A stretch of 64,000 nucleotides of DNA from Haemaphysalis longicornis (GCA_013339765.2 CM023454.1:135673399-135737398); one strand, 5' to 3'. Counted from the first letter of the stretch, positions 32,522 through 44,809 are shown. Numbers and translations are program-made. The notes: a model not told the origin generated them from the letters alone.

Positions 32522-33663
32522 ATACTTAAGAACGAAGGAGCACGCGAAGAAAACGTCCTACACTGTGCACAGTGGTAGGCCGGCCCACAACGCTGAGGCA
32601 CGTACACGGGAGAGAGCAAAATAGAGTAAGCGCTCGCGTTTTGTCTGGCGTGTCCTCGTGTTCTCAGGAATAAAGCACCGGAGTCTGGGACGCCTCGTGC
32701 TCTTGTTGGATGCGGGGCTTCTAGGCGCGGCCGTGGCCGTAAATTGTGGTTTTCTTAATGTCTTCTGGCGCCAGCTTTTCTCGTCCGTGTTCGTTTGTCG
32801 GTGCGCTGAAATTCTCCGAATCATCAGAGCTTACTGACAGCACCCACTTCTACTCAATCTGTACTCACCTGTATTTCCTTGTACATAAAGGGCACTAACA
32901 TTTGATCGTATTCAACAATGTTTATACTAATTTGGTCAATTATGCAAGGTGGGAAATATCATCGTTACACAGATATTCTCGTTATGTTCGTTAAATGTCA
33001 TTGCTAAAATATCATTGTTACCATCTGGTGCAGCGCAAATGAACTCCACCAATAAGACAACGGCAGCCTTGAACAGGAAACAAAAGTTGCCAAATATTTT
33101 ACCGCTCTGCAGCCACATCGTGTCGCTCAACTTTTGTCAGCATTTGTTTCTTTCTGCGATTTTCATTGTTTGCATTTGATTTCAATATCGTGTAGAAAAT
33201 TTCTCTCTTAGTGAGAATACGTTTTCATCGATCTTTCGAGGTGAAACCACGCCAAGTTCCATCCAACCCGATGGTCCGTCCAGACGTATCGGCTACATCC
33301 AACCAATACCCTCAGTTACGGTTAACGCAACGTTGCATCATGCGAAGTGGTACAGCTGACGCAACGTTGCATCATGCAAAGTTGCATAATCATCGGTAGC
33401 TCTTCACAACACCTGTTAGGCAAGTGAGTGGCTGATTGGTGAACACCCTATTGGAACTTCAAAATTACTCCTGTGAAAACCTGTAGAACATGACCACTGC
33501 CATGCAATGGCATTATTGAAGCCGAAAATCGATGAGTGATCATTGTACGATTAACGTGGTCTTGTGGTTTAATTGGTGTCCGTCATTTGCGCGGGAGGAG
33601 GATACGGAACAAATTTCCCGAGGAGCAGTTCTGAGAAAAACAAGGAACGGGACGTCACCACGG
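32522..33663. other. Unassigned intergenic DNA
   Basis: No gene recognised. At 33327-33345 and 33361-33379 an identical 19-mer built around palindrome GCAACGTTGC occurs twice. Confidence 0.5.
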
Positions 33664-33696
33664 TATAAAAGCCCCAAAATTTGTGGTATGCTCAGT
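33664..33696 (+). promoter_or_regulatory. Possible TATA/Inr core promoter
   Basis: TATAAAA at 33664-33670 and an arthropod-type initiator TCAGT at 33692-33696. From the first T of TATA to the A of the initiator is 30 bp, the standard distance. The combination could occur by chance in 64 kb. Confidence 0.35.
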
Positions 33697-33762
33697 ATGC
33701 AGATATGAACCGTGGAGGTCAATGAAAAGGTGTTGCTCCGACGATTGTTTGTAAGCCCAGCT

Positions 33763-33882
33763 ATGGCTGCCGGCAACAGGAGCTCAGCGGATGACCTGGT
33801 GATAGGGCAAGGTTTTAGTATGCCAAAGAGTTTGAAGGACACTATGATTACAACGGCACTAGAAAGGATTTTTGCAACGTGA
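33763..33882 (+). CDS. Short ORF after the possible promoter, unknown product
   Basis: 39 codons from ATG 33763, beginning MAAGNRSSADDLV, closed by TGA 33880-33882. A minus-one frame from about 33870 reads CNVTYRCKHCKKNLRD, a CX2C pair reminiscent of BED-type fingers in transposases. It may be a frameshifted first exon or transposon remnant. I do not recognise the product. Confidence 0.25.
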   Translation: MAAGNRSSADDLVIGQGFSMPKSLKDTMITTALERIFAT

Positions 33883-34384
33883 CCTATCGCTGCAAGCACT
33901 GCAAGAAAAACCTACGGGACAGGACGCTCCCATGTATTCAGCGGGGCGGGATATAAGTTACAACAGTAAGTTATTTTTATTACATACACAGAGACAAACA
34001 CACTGCCAGACAGGTCAACGTTGTCACGCTCGAATAACCAAAGAAAGGCTATTTCCTTTAAAACTAGCTGCACAAGGACGCTGCCGCCACTGTTCCGCAT
34101 GCTGCGAACGTGGCGCAGCCGCACTCCTTGCCGCCGCCGCCAGCCCGCACAGTAATGATAAACACAAAAACGACAACCGGCTAGCGCGCGAGAAGCCCAA
34201 AAGGGAGGTTCCGCCGCAAAAAAGAGACAGTACAGGGGCGCTACACGTCGTTATGTTTATTTCCATTAAGAGCCCAGGCAAAACCCACACCGGTCGGACT
34301 TTAACTACTCATTTTTGTATGCGTGCTTGTGTTGTGCCAGCGCGCCCAAAACGAATTCGCTGCACCCGTTGACGTGCCGATGGC
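33883..34384. other. Unassigned
   Basis: GC-mixed sequence with no feature I can name, ending at the 3' end of the minus-strand I-clade fragment. Confidence 0.4.
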
Positions 34385-35108
34385 GGAGAGGGAGAGATCA
34401 AACTTTATTTCAAGCGGCCCATGTTTGTGCTGCTGAAAATGAGGTTCTGATGGGCCTAGAATGCGTTCAGGCGGGAATTGCGCAGGTGTCAGGGCCCCGC
34501 ACGTGGGTAATGTGCCGGGCGAGGCGAGGCCAAAGGATGGGGCGAAGACCAGGCGGAGGAGCGGCCCAGCTTTCCCATGAGTATGGAATGTTGGATGGTA
34601 AAGGGGGTGGATGAAGAGAGTGAGGTGATCGCCTGGCGCGAGGACAAGTCCAGTAGGTGTGTTTAACATCGGGATAGGCACCACACACCTCACAGTGGGG
34701 CGTGCCATCTCGGGTTATTATATAGTGAAGAACTATAGGTCACAAGGGAGGGAGAGAGTTTTAGCCTGGCGTGTGGCATGTGAGTTAAGAAGTGGGAGGA
34801 GGAAGATTGCGGCTGGAACTACGTAGGTACTTCAGCTGTTACCTCCTGGCCTTGCGATGGGCGGCGCTTTCTTCCTTAGGGCTGTAGTCCTGGGGCCCGG
34901 GATGAGGGTCGCTCGGGTTTGGATTCGTACGAGCAAGGGCATGAGCCTTTTCATTCCCTACAATTCCCTGGTGTCCAGGGACGGATTCTAGAAATACGTG
35001 CTGGTGACTGAGTTGATTCGCGCCTAGGTCAAACCGCCTGCGGCCGACTTGCCGAAACTGGGCGGGAAAGGCGCCGCCGAGTCTGCCCTCCCTTTCCAAT
35101 CGCGACGG
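34385..35108 (-). mobile_element. I-clade non-LTR fragment: RNase H end, CCHC motif and 3' tail
   Basis: On the minus strand, FLESVPGHQGIVGNEKAHALA (35000-34920) is the closing motif of the RNase H domain. 34688 onward gives CEVCGAYPDVKHTYWTCP, the terminal CCHC motif of I-clade ORF2. The minus strand then ends in AATAAAGTTTGATCTCTCCC. It is 5'-truncated and frameshifted. Confidence 0.75.
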
Positions 35109-37059
35109 CTGGATCCAGTCATTCCTGGAAAAAACGACCCCCGGCCGACACGCCGCGAGCGGCGCCTGGAGACGGCGTCGCTGAGTCGCCTTTCCTTTCC
35201 CTGTCGTGGCGGCTAGGCTGACGCAATCGCTTCGCCTTCATTCGCCGGATTCAAACTGCTGTCAGTGATATTCCCAATTGAAGGGATTCGAACTGCACGC
35301 GGCTGCAAGGGAACACCGGGGGTAAACCACCAGCCCGCAAGCAGCGGTGGTGCGGTGGGATCTAATCCGAGACACTGAGTTGAGAAGGGCTATAGCCTTT
35401 GTCCGAGCCATGTAACGCTCTTGCTACCTTTTTATATGTTGTATGTATAAATACAGCTTCAAATCACCGTCGGCTCGACTACTTCGTTGCTCTTCTCTGC
35501 GCCGCGTCGCTAGTGGACTGAGGAGGGTAACGTCGTAAACGTGGTGACTGAGCTGGGATGGCCCAGTCCGAACAGTGTGCGTGCGTCCGTGCGTGCATGT
35601 GTGTGTGTGTGCGCGTGTGTGCGTGTGCGTGTGGGGACGCGCGTGTTGGTGTATGTGTGTGTGTGTGTTGGGGGTGGGGCGTGGAGAAGGTACCGCTCGC
35701 AGTAGAGGGCCGCAGTGCACCGAGTTGCTGCGAGTGTTTGGCAGGCGTTACAACACTCTCAAACTGCTTCCGTGCTTTGTGAACTCGAAAGCAAATTTTG
35801 CCGACGCGTTTTTCGGAGGCGTCATAGCTTGCACTGACGTCGCTTTATTGCCGTGTAGGGGCGTTGGTTGCATAGAGGAAATCTGCACCTGGTTTACGAG
35901 ACGTTCCAAGACGCGGGCTTTAGCTATAAAAACCCAACATATGGCGTTGCCGCTCATCATATAGAAACAGCCTCCCCACGAGGCCTTTAACAGTAGTGAG
36001 CTTAAACTCGGCAGTAGTTGCTAGCGAAGGGGGGTTGCCCCGCAAGTAAATAGCAGGCCAAGGTTGAGGAAGAACAACCACCGAAATTCACCATCATCAC
36101 CAGCTTCCTCATTACACGATGGCATGAACAAAAAGCAGCACATCATATTGTCATTCGAAAGCAAAACCATTCGAAAGCAAAACGCTCTCCCAGTGGCAAG
36201 ATGCAGAGTCTTCAACAAAATATGCGAGGCAAAACAAGGCGTTGCACGCGTTCAACTATTCAATATGATGTCCAATTAACAACCCATCAACATATTTCGG
36301 TGTACTCGGATATTTTATTTTCAATGCATGGGCAAATTACACCGCCCCGCCTGCATGTTGGGGCTATATGCTCACTTGTAAATGGACTGCACGAGACCTT
36401 AGTCTTAGCGAACCTCAGTGAAAAGTTTCAAAACGGCAACCTAATCAGACCATATGGGTGCACGTACATCAGCCAAAATATCGCTTGAATTCGCACAGCG
36501 CCATGGTGCGGACACATTCGGTAACACGAACCATGCAGGCGATTTGACGCGAATCAGGAAAATTAACTGCGACTGTTGAAATGAGTGTTTGTGCTCACGA
36601 AACAACTAAATAGCGTGACATGCGTCTACGGAAACTGCTGAGCGCCGGAAAAGAGCGACTTCGAGGCAGTTGTGCATGCATTGCTGCAGCCCACACCGCC
36701 TCCCCTAAAGCAACTTGAACGGAGGAAGCGGAACGAAGCAGCTACGGGTTCCAAGGCCGCGTATTTGTAAACAAAAATAACTGCCCCATTAGCACGTGCC
36801 ATAGAAACAGAGTCACTGCGGCTGCACTTCCCGCCGGGACCTAACCCACTCGTTTGTCCCTTTTCACCGCGACCCCATAGCGAGCGACTGCTAGAAAACG
36901 ACAACAGCGCCAAAGAGGGAAAATGAAAAGACGGAGGCGCATTTTTGGTTGTCTGGTTTTGCCGTCCTTGAGAGTTGAGCTGCACAGCGGCACGGCTAAA
37001 TGTTTGTGACTCGTACACGCACGTCCAGACGCGAGTTCGGGACAGAGTGTCTTTGCACT
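35109..37059. other. Unassigned, with a GT-rich microsatellite
   Basis: GT/GC-rich repeat at 35577-35672. Elsewhere open frames are short and unmatched. Confidence 0.45.
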
Positions 37060-37410
37060 ACTGTACTCACGAGTGCATATACTAACCTCACGAGTGCAGG
37101 CACCCAAAAATACATTATTCATGTACTCATGGGTACTGTATACTCGCGAGTAGTACTCATGAGTACTGTGTTATGAGTAATGTACTCATTATTAGTACTC
37201 GTGAGTACTATGTACTCATGCGTACTTACACTCATGAATACTGTACTTATGAGTACTCATACTCATGGGTAGTGTACTCATGAGTACTGTACTCACGAGT
37301 AGTTGACTTACCCCTGTACTCACTCGTCATCATACTCACTTCTTTAACTGGGTGTGTGCGCACTCATCATCATACTCACTCGCGAGTCTTAGTACAAATG
37401 AGTGCACTCA
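37060..37410. repeat. Field of palindromic GTACTCATGAGTAC words
   Basis: The self-complementary 14-mer GTACTCATGAGTAC and near relatives (TACTCGTGAGTA, ACTCACGAGT, ACTCGCGAGT) occur about twenty times at irregular spacing. The half-word ACTCA appears alone between them. No fixed period is seen. Confidence 0.85.
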
Positions 37411-37639
37411 CGAGTGAGTACGCCGACCTGTGTAAAACACAAAACAATCGCCCAAACAAAAGAAAGCCTTTACCAGAAAACAGTAGGTCGACATCGTCTC
37501 ATAACTCGGAGTTTTCACGCATAAGCGGAGGGCTGCTCTTAGCAAGTGTAAACCCTCAGCTCCAGGCCCAGACAACAAAACACACACAATGATACAACAC
37601 GTACACGCAGACACATGTGAAACACTTCTACATCTATAT

Positions 37640-37944
37640 AATAGAATATGGCCTTCGGGGCGCATTCCAAAATCCTAAAGGGAGGCCATAGTAATTGCTT
37701 TCCTGAAAGAGGGAAAGAACCCGTCGTCCCCCTTAGATTACTGTCGCATAGCCCTGACGAGCTGCCTGTGCAAGTTTCTCGAGAAGATGATAAACCGCAG
37801 GCTCGTGTAATTCTCTGAGCACAACGGCCTTCTCGGGTGTTGCCAGGCAGGCTTCAGGGCGGAGCGACTCACGAACGACCAACTCTTGGCACTTGCATCA
37901 TATATCTAGAATGCCTTCATACACAAACAGTTCATTCTTGCGGT
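37640..37944 (+). pseudogene. I-clade RT, first part
   Basis: Reads VIAFLKEGKNPSS, then LTSCLCKFLEKMINRRLV and LGCCQAGFRAERLTNDQLL, ending FIHKQFILAV. These are RT blocks 1 to 2 of I/Jockey-type elements. Stops interrupt it. It breaks off where the PLE begins. Confidence 0.75.
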
Positions 37945-40251
37945 AATAAAATTCAAAACAGCGCAAAAAGGCAGGACAAGGAAACGGCGACACAAGGTGC
38001 TGACTAACAACTGGTTGGTGTATTGCGCGGCCTGCGAAATATACCCAGAAAAGAAGGCGAGAACGAAACACAATAAAAAATAAGTGCATCGAACATTTCA
38101 CACAAAACATAAGATTGATACACGTGCATTGAATAAATGGTATTAACTCTGATATGAGACGTGGCCTTAGGCGCAAGGCAAGGAAGGTATCCTGAACAGT
38201 CAAGCTTTTTGTGAATCCAGATAACGGATTTCTCTACTTAGCATTTCAATAGACAGCCTAATAACACAATCGCCGCCTTCCTTGTGAATGAGGTAGGCTT
38301 CATAAATTTCACGCTCACGCTGACCCTAATACGTTCTCGCAACTCGCGTATCATGGAATGTAAGCGAGCAGCCGTTGCCGTGACAATGTGTGGCAAGATT
38401 GCTGCCAGTACCCCTTTTTGGTGTGTAAGCATGCTCGCGGAGACGATCGTTCGAACAGCGCTCGATCTTACCAATATAGGTCTTCTCGCAGGATAAATGA
38501 ACTTAATACACAACGGAGCACCTACATTCTACACACGGTTTCGTGTGGCCTTTCTCGCAAAAGGTGCCCCTTGGCTCTTTTGTTTTCACTCGCCTACAAT
38601 GGTCACCCAGTTTGTGTGGTGCGGAAAACACTACTTCTATACTTGCGCGGCCCGCTACCTTTTTCAACATGTGGGAAACCTCATGCACATAGGGAACGAC
38701 AGCGATTTTCGCCGGCCTGTCTTTCAACGATCCAGCTTCGCTGCGTTTTCGAAATTGCCCTAGCAACACTTCAGCTAAGTCACGTAGCAAGGAAGCCTGC
38801 CGACAAGAGCCTCACAACCTGCGAATCAAAACTGGCCTATACTTCAAGCGGGCAAGACCTCTTGAGGGAGCCCGTAAGAAGCTAAGGCAATGCTTCGTTA
38901 GACGATTTTGGAATGGGCGGACGAGTATAGACGAAGGCTTTTCCGGGAGCGGGGCGCATACCCCCAACAAACGTGGCTTGGCCTGAAATGCAAGAGGCGT
39001 TCCCGAAAACCACAGCTCATTGTCCGAAGGAAGTTCCCTTGTAAACGTGAGACCAGCTAGTGTCGTTTCGAAAATGTCCGTGATGCGCTGCACATGCTCG
39101 TCCAGGTCACCGGTCACGCACTCGAAAAGCACCAAGAAGTCATCCACGTAGCGGAAAACGCGCACGGTTTTGGAGGGACGAAGCATAACCTCCATCCAGT
39201 TGCCGGCCGTATCGCGCCAGCAGGAAGTAGCTCAACATAGGCGCCAAACACGACCCTATGCATACACCTTTTTCCGAAGGAAGAATTCGCTGTTGCACTC
39301 CACAAGAGAAAAGTGCAGGTAGAGGCCCAACAGGTCCAAGAAGGTGTTGTCATCCACACCTCTGGCATTGTAGCAGCGGACAGATCTGTAGTGGTCTATT
39401 CTCTCAGAAATGACCTCCATGAGCTTGGAGTGCGGTACGGAATAGCAGAGCTGCCTAATGTCCAGGGAGAACGCATACACATGAGCGGGGCACTGCCGTT
39501 GAAGGTAGTCAGAAACTTCCATAGAGCTCCTGACCAGGAAATGGTCGTCGATTTTAAGCTGGGAAAGCGACTTCTGCAGAACCTTGCCCACAAGGCGTTG
39601 CCAAGAGCCCCTTTTGGACACGATGACGCGGAATGGCGTGCCTTCCTTGTGCGTCTAGGCCGTAAAGAAGGCCTGTAGGCTGAGCCTATCAGCCTTCTTT
39701 ACAGAGCTTGCAAGGTTCCTCAGCGCTTCACCCTGACACGCCTTGAGAGCCTCCCTTGTAGCTTTTCTGGGGTCAATTTGAGCTGGGCAAAAAATTTTCC
39801 TGGGCTGCCGATAGAGGCTTCTCCTTGTTCAACCCCGATGGGATAACAACGAAACCACCCTCTTTGTCTGACTAGACGAGTTTGAGGTCAGCGTCCCGGA
39901 GTGCATTGACGACGCTCGAGGTCTTTATGCGCGGAGTTCCCTCACACTTTCCAGGCAGGGCATCGACCACCTCGAGAACGTATCTGTCCACACTCTCCGA
40001 ATTAGCCCTTAGAGCGATGGCCCAGACAAGCCCCAGCATTTCTGTGTTCCGCAATTTGGGGTGTGCGCAAAACTTGGGACCCAACTTCAACACCTTTTCC
40101 ACACTTGCAGGCACCGCAGGATCTACCAGAAAAGTCACGGTGTTTTCCAAAGAAGGTGATCTCGACGGCTTGGGCTATCTTAAGAGAATGCTCCGCCAGA
40201 GGAATTACGAAACTTGTGATGCTCTTACCATTTCCTGCTAGAACCGGGGAT
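37945..40251 (-). pseudogene. Penelope-like element, minus copy: RT plus GIY-YIG endonuclease
   Basis: Read leftward from 40251. A PLE N-terminal block has VEKVLKLGPKFCAHPKLRN. The RT lies at 39680-38812 with FSLDIRQLCYSVPHSKL, a broken G-x-GS block and the active site FRYVDDFLVLF (about 39125-39155). The C-terminal endonuclease region is at 38790-38240, with FCEKGHTKPCVECRC then CEKTYIGKIERC and NDRLREHA, a decayed GIY-YIG domain. The terminal region to 37945 is the PLE 3' UTR. Several stops and frameshifts occur. PLEs use a RT related to telomerase and a GIY-YIG nuclease. Confidence 0.82.
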
Positions 40252-41489
40252 GGTGCTTGGTGCTTTTCGAGTGCGTGACTGGTGACGTGGACGAGCATGT
40301 GCAGCGCATCACAGACATTTCCGAAACAACCCTACCCGGTCTCATGCTTACAAGGGAAGTTCCTTGGGACAATGAGCTGCGGTTTTTGGACCGCCTCTTG
40401 CATTTCAGGCAAAGCCAAGTTTGTTTGGGGCTATGCGCCCCGCTCCAGGAAAAGCCTTCATCCGTTCTCGTCTGCCCAATCCAAAATCGTCTGACGAAGC
40501 GTTGCCTTAGCTGCTTTAAGGGGCTCCCTCAAGAGGTCTTGCCCGCTTGAAGAGAGGTCAGTTTTGATTCGCAGGTTGTCAGGGTCTTTTCGGCAAGCTT
40601 CGCACCGGCCTTGCTACGGGACTTAGCGTAAGTGTTGCTGGGGCAATTTCGCAAACGCAGCAAAGCTGGATCGTTGAAGGACAGGCCGGCGAAAATCGCT
40701 GTCGATCTCTCTGTGCATGGCGTTTCGCACATGTTGAAAAAGGTAGCGGGTCACGCAGGTGTAGGAGTAGTGTTTTCCGCACCACATAAACTGGTTGGCG
40801 TTTGTAGGCGAGTGAACATAAATGGGCCAAGGAGCACCTTTTGCGAAAAAGGCCACACGAAACCGTATGTCGAATGTAGGTGCTCCGGTTTGTATGAAGA
40901 TCTTTTGTCCTGCGGGAAGATCTATATTGGTCAGACCGGGCGCTGTTTGAACGATCGTCTTCGCGAGCATGCTAAAACACTAAAAACGAGCACAGGCAGC
41001 AACCTTGCCACACATTGTCACGACACGGCTGCCTACCCAGATTCCACGGTACGCGTGTTGCAAGAACGTATAAGGTCAGCGTGAGCGTGAGGTCTATGAA
41101 GCCTACATCACTCATAAGGCAGGCGGCGATTGTGTTAGTAAGCCGTCTATTGAATTACTAAGTAAGAAAATCTGCTATCTGGATTCATAAAAAGGCTTGA
41201 CTGTACAGGATGCCTTCCTTGAATTGCGCCTCTGGCCACGTCTCATATCGGCGTTGATACCATTTATTCAATGCAAGTGTATCAATCTTATGTTTTGTGT
41301 GCAATGTTCGATGCACTCTTCTCATTTATCGTGTTTCCTTCTCGCCTTCTTTTCTGGGTATATTTCATAAGCCGCACAATAAATCAACGAGTTGTTAGTC
41401 AGCGCCTTGTGTCGTCGTTTCTTTGTCTCTTTTTTGCGCTTTTTGAGTTTCAGTATGCACCAACTAGCCCAAACACCGTTCTAACGCTG
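40252..41489 (+). pseudogene. Penelope-like element, plus copy, 5'-truncated
   Basis: Begins just after the RT active site (LFECVTGDVDEHVQRITDI) and runs through the RT thumb to an endonuclease domain reading CGKIYIGQTGRCLNDRLREH at about 40910-40970, better kept than in the minus copy. The 3' UTR (41100-41440) is the inverted counterpart of 37960-38240. The two copies abut head to head at about 40252, where TTGGTGCTT occurs at the breakpoint. Confidence 0.82.
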
Positions 41490-43180
41490 TCTTACGGTGT
41501 TTTTGACATAGAGAAGGCGTATGACACCGCATGGCGTTACGGCATACTTAGTGAGCTCAAATCATTCGAGGTCTCGGGTAACATGGTAAATAGGCGCAAT
41601 GGTTACTTGTTTGAGAGAACCTTTTGCTTGAGAGTCGGTGGGGCACTCTCAAGGGTTCACGTTCAAGAAAATTGTGCGCCACAAAGTGGAGTCTTATGCT
41701 ACACTGTTTTCATAATATTATCAACTCTCTTTGAAAGCATTGCCACTTACAATCACTTCTTCACGTGCTTCAAAAATGCCGCGTCGAGAAGAATGAACTC
41801 CCTGTCCGTAATGATGCACGGCCCCAGAGGTTGCAGAAAAAGAGTACACCAGCCAGTCGTGCGGCGTTCTTCGACTAGGCCATGTAGACTTCGCGCCGGT
41901 TTACGGCGTTGCTAAGTAGCTGTCTCGAACCCTAATCCGCAGAGTGGCCACTCGTAGGACAGCATGAAAGAGGACAGCCTCACCATGCTCGTCCACTATT
42001 TTGCGATCAGTCACATCACATACGTGGCGGCGTACCATAATTGGACCGCAGCGGAGCGTGCAAAGCTGGATGCGACCATTCGTAAAGCGTACAAAGCGGC
42101 ACTTGGCTTACTGCATATCACGAGCACCGACAGGCTCCTTGAGCTCGGCGTCCATAACACCCTCGACGAGATCATCGACGCCCAGAGAACAGCACAATAC
42201 GAACGCTTGTCGCAGACACGTACCGGATGATCAATCCTGCAAACAATTGGCGTGACTCCCCTGGCAACCCAGCCCGAGGATACCGTCCCACTACCAGCGA
42301 CAACGGCACGGCGACTCACCGTTAGCCCGATCCCCAATCACATGCACCCGGGGCACAATAGCGAACGGCGGCTTGCACTGGACCGTGCCATCACAACTCT
42401 ATATGCCATCGACAGAGGAGCCAAATACGCCGACGCAGCGGCATACCAGCACCGACCGGGCACCTACGCAGTGGTGGTGGTGGACGCCGTCACCGGAGAC
42501 ACACGCACCGCGGGCACCTTCGCCGCAGCGGGCCCACACCACGCAGAGGAAATGGCCATTGCCTTGGCCATGGTGGACTCCACGTGCACAACAGTACTCA
42601 GTGACTCGCGAACTGCAGTTCTTAGATACGCCACAAACACAGCGAGTGCCAGTGCTATGAGAGTGCTTAGTGCACGAAATTCCCCGACAACCCCAGTGAC
42701 TCTGCGGTGTTCCCCCCACACGCGGGCCCCCTCCACACTGGAGAGGGTCTCGCCAACCGCAATGAGACGGCCGACACCGCTGCGCGCGCGCTCACACTCC
42801 GCGCGGCGGACGATGACGCCACGGCCACGTCTGTTGAGTGGGCGGCGACTCCCGAGTGTGCCCTCATCACGAGGTACAGGGACATCCTGGCATGGCACCG
42901 CCACAATCGACGGACGAGACCCCCGCCTTATCCAAGACTTTTAGGGAAAGAAGCGGTGCTATACCGCCAACTACCACCTGGGTCTCTCCTGACCCCGGTG
43001 CTAGGGGTGCACGTGTGCCCTGAAATCTACGAGTCTGATGTGTGCCGTTTGTGTGAGTCAGCTAGAGCAACAGTGGCCCACATACTGTGGGACTGTGAAC
43101 TGTACCCGCATGAGGCTGCCACACAGACGCAGCTCCCCCCGAACATCACGGAAGTCATATCGTCCACATATGACTCATAA
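41490..43180 (+). pseudogene. I-clade RT second part, RNase H and terminal CCHC motif
   Basis: Resumes with FDIEKAYDTAWRYGIL and CAPQSGVL. The connecting region 41964-42230 includes TAAERAKLDATIRKAYKAAL. RNase H at 42390-42800 shows KYADAAAYQHRPGTYAVVV, HHAEEMAIALAMVDS and LSDSRTAV, then ANRNETADTAARALT. The C-terminal CRLCESARATVAHILWDC is a CX2CX8HX4C motif. Frame changes lie near 41900, 42240 and 42700. Confidence 0.82.
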
Positions 43181-43630
43181 CTCTGGGCCGTACAGCAAGT
43201 GTAGGCAGCCCTCGAACGCCAAATGCCTTTATTCGCGCCTGCGGGATCCGGGCACACCCCGGGACCTGCGGTGCGGGGTCTGGCAGCGGCTAGTATAACA
43301 CGCCGACACGATGTCGTCGCCGCGTCTTAAAGGCTCCCACCTTCGGGGATCGCTCTTTAATTGCAGGCAATAATAAAGGTTCTTCTTTCTCTCTCTCAAC
43401 GCCGCCTCTATAAACATTGCCTAGCGCATGAGCAAAAAATGGCCAAACAGCCACTCTCCTGTTGCTTTCTCCTACCCTTTCCCGCTCCGTAGCCATCCTG
43501 CGTGCTTTCGTGTCCACCAGCCAGCGCCGCTTCTCGGAAACTATGCAAAATAGTTGAGTTTGTCTAATGTTCCCCAGGCGACGCTCAGACGCCTTCGAGG
43601 GAAGCTGACAGACACACGCTGTAGAAGTGG

Positions 43631-43985
43631 GAGAGAGAGAGAATAACTTTATTTCTGACGAGGCTCAGTTCTAGCGAGTGTCGCTCAGGTGAAGGAGGCG
43701 CGCCAGGTAATCCTGAGCCCTAGTGGCGGTCAGGAGCTGTAGCTCGGGCGAGGAGCTCCAGGTCACCTCCAGCCAGGTTGTGGGAGGGTTGAGTAAACGG
43801 AGCGGGGGTAAAGAGGGGCACTCCCAAATTACGTGCGGCGTGGTATCTCGAGCGCCACATGCCGGGGAGTTTGGGCGGGGATATAATGTGGGATAGATGT
43901 GGTGGAGGACGTGTCTGGTGGGGAGGTAATGGGTCTGTAAGAAGTGGGAGCAGTGTCGCCGGCGCGCGCCACATAGCGGTGGAGT
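43631..43985 (-). mobile_element. I-clade non-LTR 3' fragment
   Basis: On the minus strand, CGARDTTPHVIWECP is the end of the terminal CCHC motif, followed by a short tail, a stop and AATAAAGTTATTCTCTCTCTC. It starts only ~200 bp after the tail of the element ending at 43412, facing it tail to tail. Confidence 0.7.
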
Positions 43986-44300
43986 GGCTGAACTAAGCGT
44001 CCCTACCCTTCCCCTTGGAAAGCGGGCGACGCGTCAGGTAATGATTATACAGGCGGCGTTGCTCTAATAGAGAAAGATAACAATGCATCTGGGTACGCAC
44101 GGCCGACCTCGGGAAGCATGAAGTACCGAAAAAAGTTTAGCTTTAAACGCCGTGCGCAGGACATTATCGAGCTCACACAGTTGTGTCTCGTCTTTATATT
44201 TTGACCAGGAGCTAACACCCACTCGCCCTTGAAGAAATAGTAGATTTCCTACACGAGGCTGGACGCGAGTGGAGCTGCACCTTTTTTGCAAAGTTAACCC
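43986..44300. other. Unassigned
   Basis: About 315 bp of mixed sequence up to the LTR. ACCC at 44297-44300 is one half of the gypsy target duplication. Confidence 0.5.
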
Positions 44301-44803
44301 TGAAGCAACCTCCTTCATGTGCGAAGGGTTCGCGACCCTGACCCCGCCCGACGAAGTTACGCCTACAGGAACGAAACAGATATTACCGGTTTATTCCGGG
44401 ACGGCAAAACAAAAATGACATGAGTAGAAACAGCAGCTGGTAACACATACTGTCATGTGAACAACGCGACACTGAAAGAACGCACTGCACCGATGGTGCA
44501 GAAAAATAACGCAACGCGTCGCTCTACATTGCCAATTGCTGCTTTCATCCTAGTTCTGCTGCCGCTGAGCTGTTCCGTCCAACTGCCCCCTACCGCACCC
44601 GTGAGAGCAGTCGTTCTACCAGACGGAGCTGTTGTGCGCATGTTCTGGGCTTTGTACGAAACACACGTGTTCCCTGTCCGCAAACTGTTTACCACACACG
44701 CACGCACAAGCACATGACGCACTGACATCACTATCGGTGTTCGACGCGTGCTCGCTCACTGTAATCACCATACGAGGGCGCATGCAGGGGCTGTGTCCGT
44801 ACA
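44301..44803 (-). repeat. 3' LTR of gypsy element at 44-51 kb
   Basis: 503 bp, matching 50782-51385 apart from about 100 bp lacking in its middle (the counterpart of roughly 51000-51100). Confidence 0.88.
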
Positions 44804-44809
44804 CACCTC

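Larger units (their letters stand above)
37640..43412 (+). mobile_element. I-clade non-LTR retrotransposon, split by PLE insertion
   Basis: The RT opens before the insertion (37640-37944) and continues after it (41490 on), then passes to RNase H, a terminal CCHC motif, a stop at 43180 and a 3' UTR with tail TCTTTCTCTCTCTC near 43400. The 5' half (ORF1, endonuclease) is missing. A 9-bp near-duplication marks the insertion: TCTTGCGGT at 37936-37944 and TCTTACGGT at 41490-41498. Confidence 0.82.

Noticed and set aside
35270..35360. GTTCGAATCCC on the minus strand, a B-box word
   Set aside because: The expected A-box and arms are not there at tRNA spacing. It might be an old SINE trace but cannot be supported.
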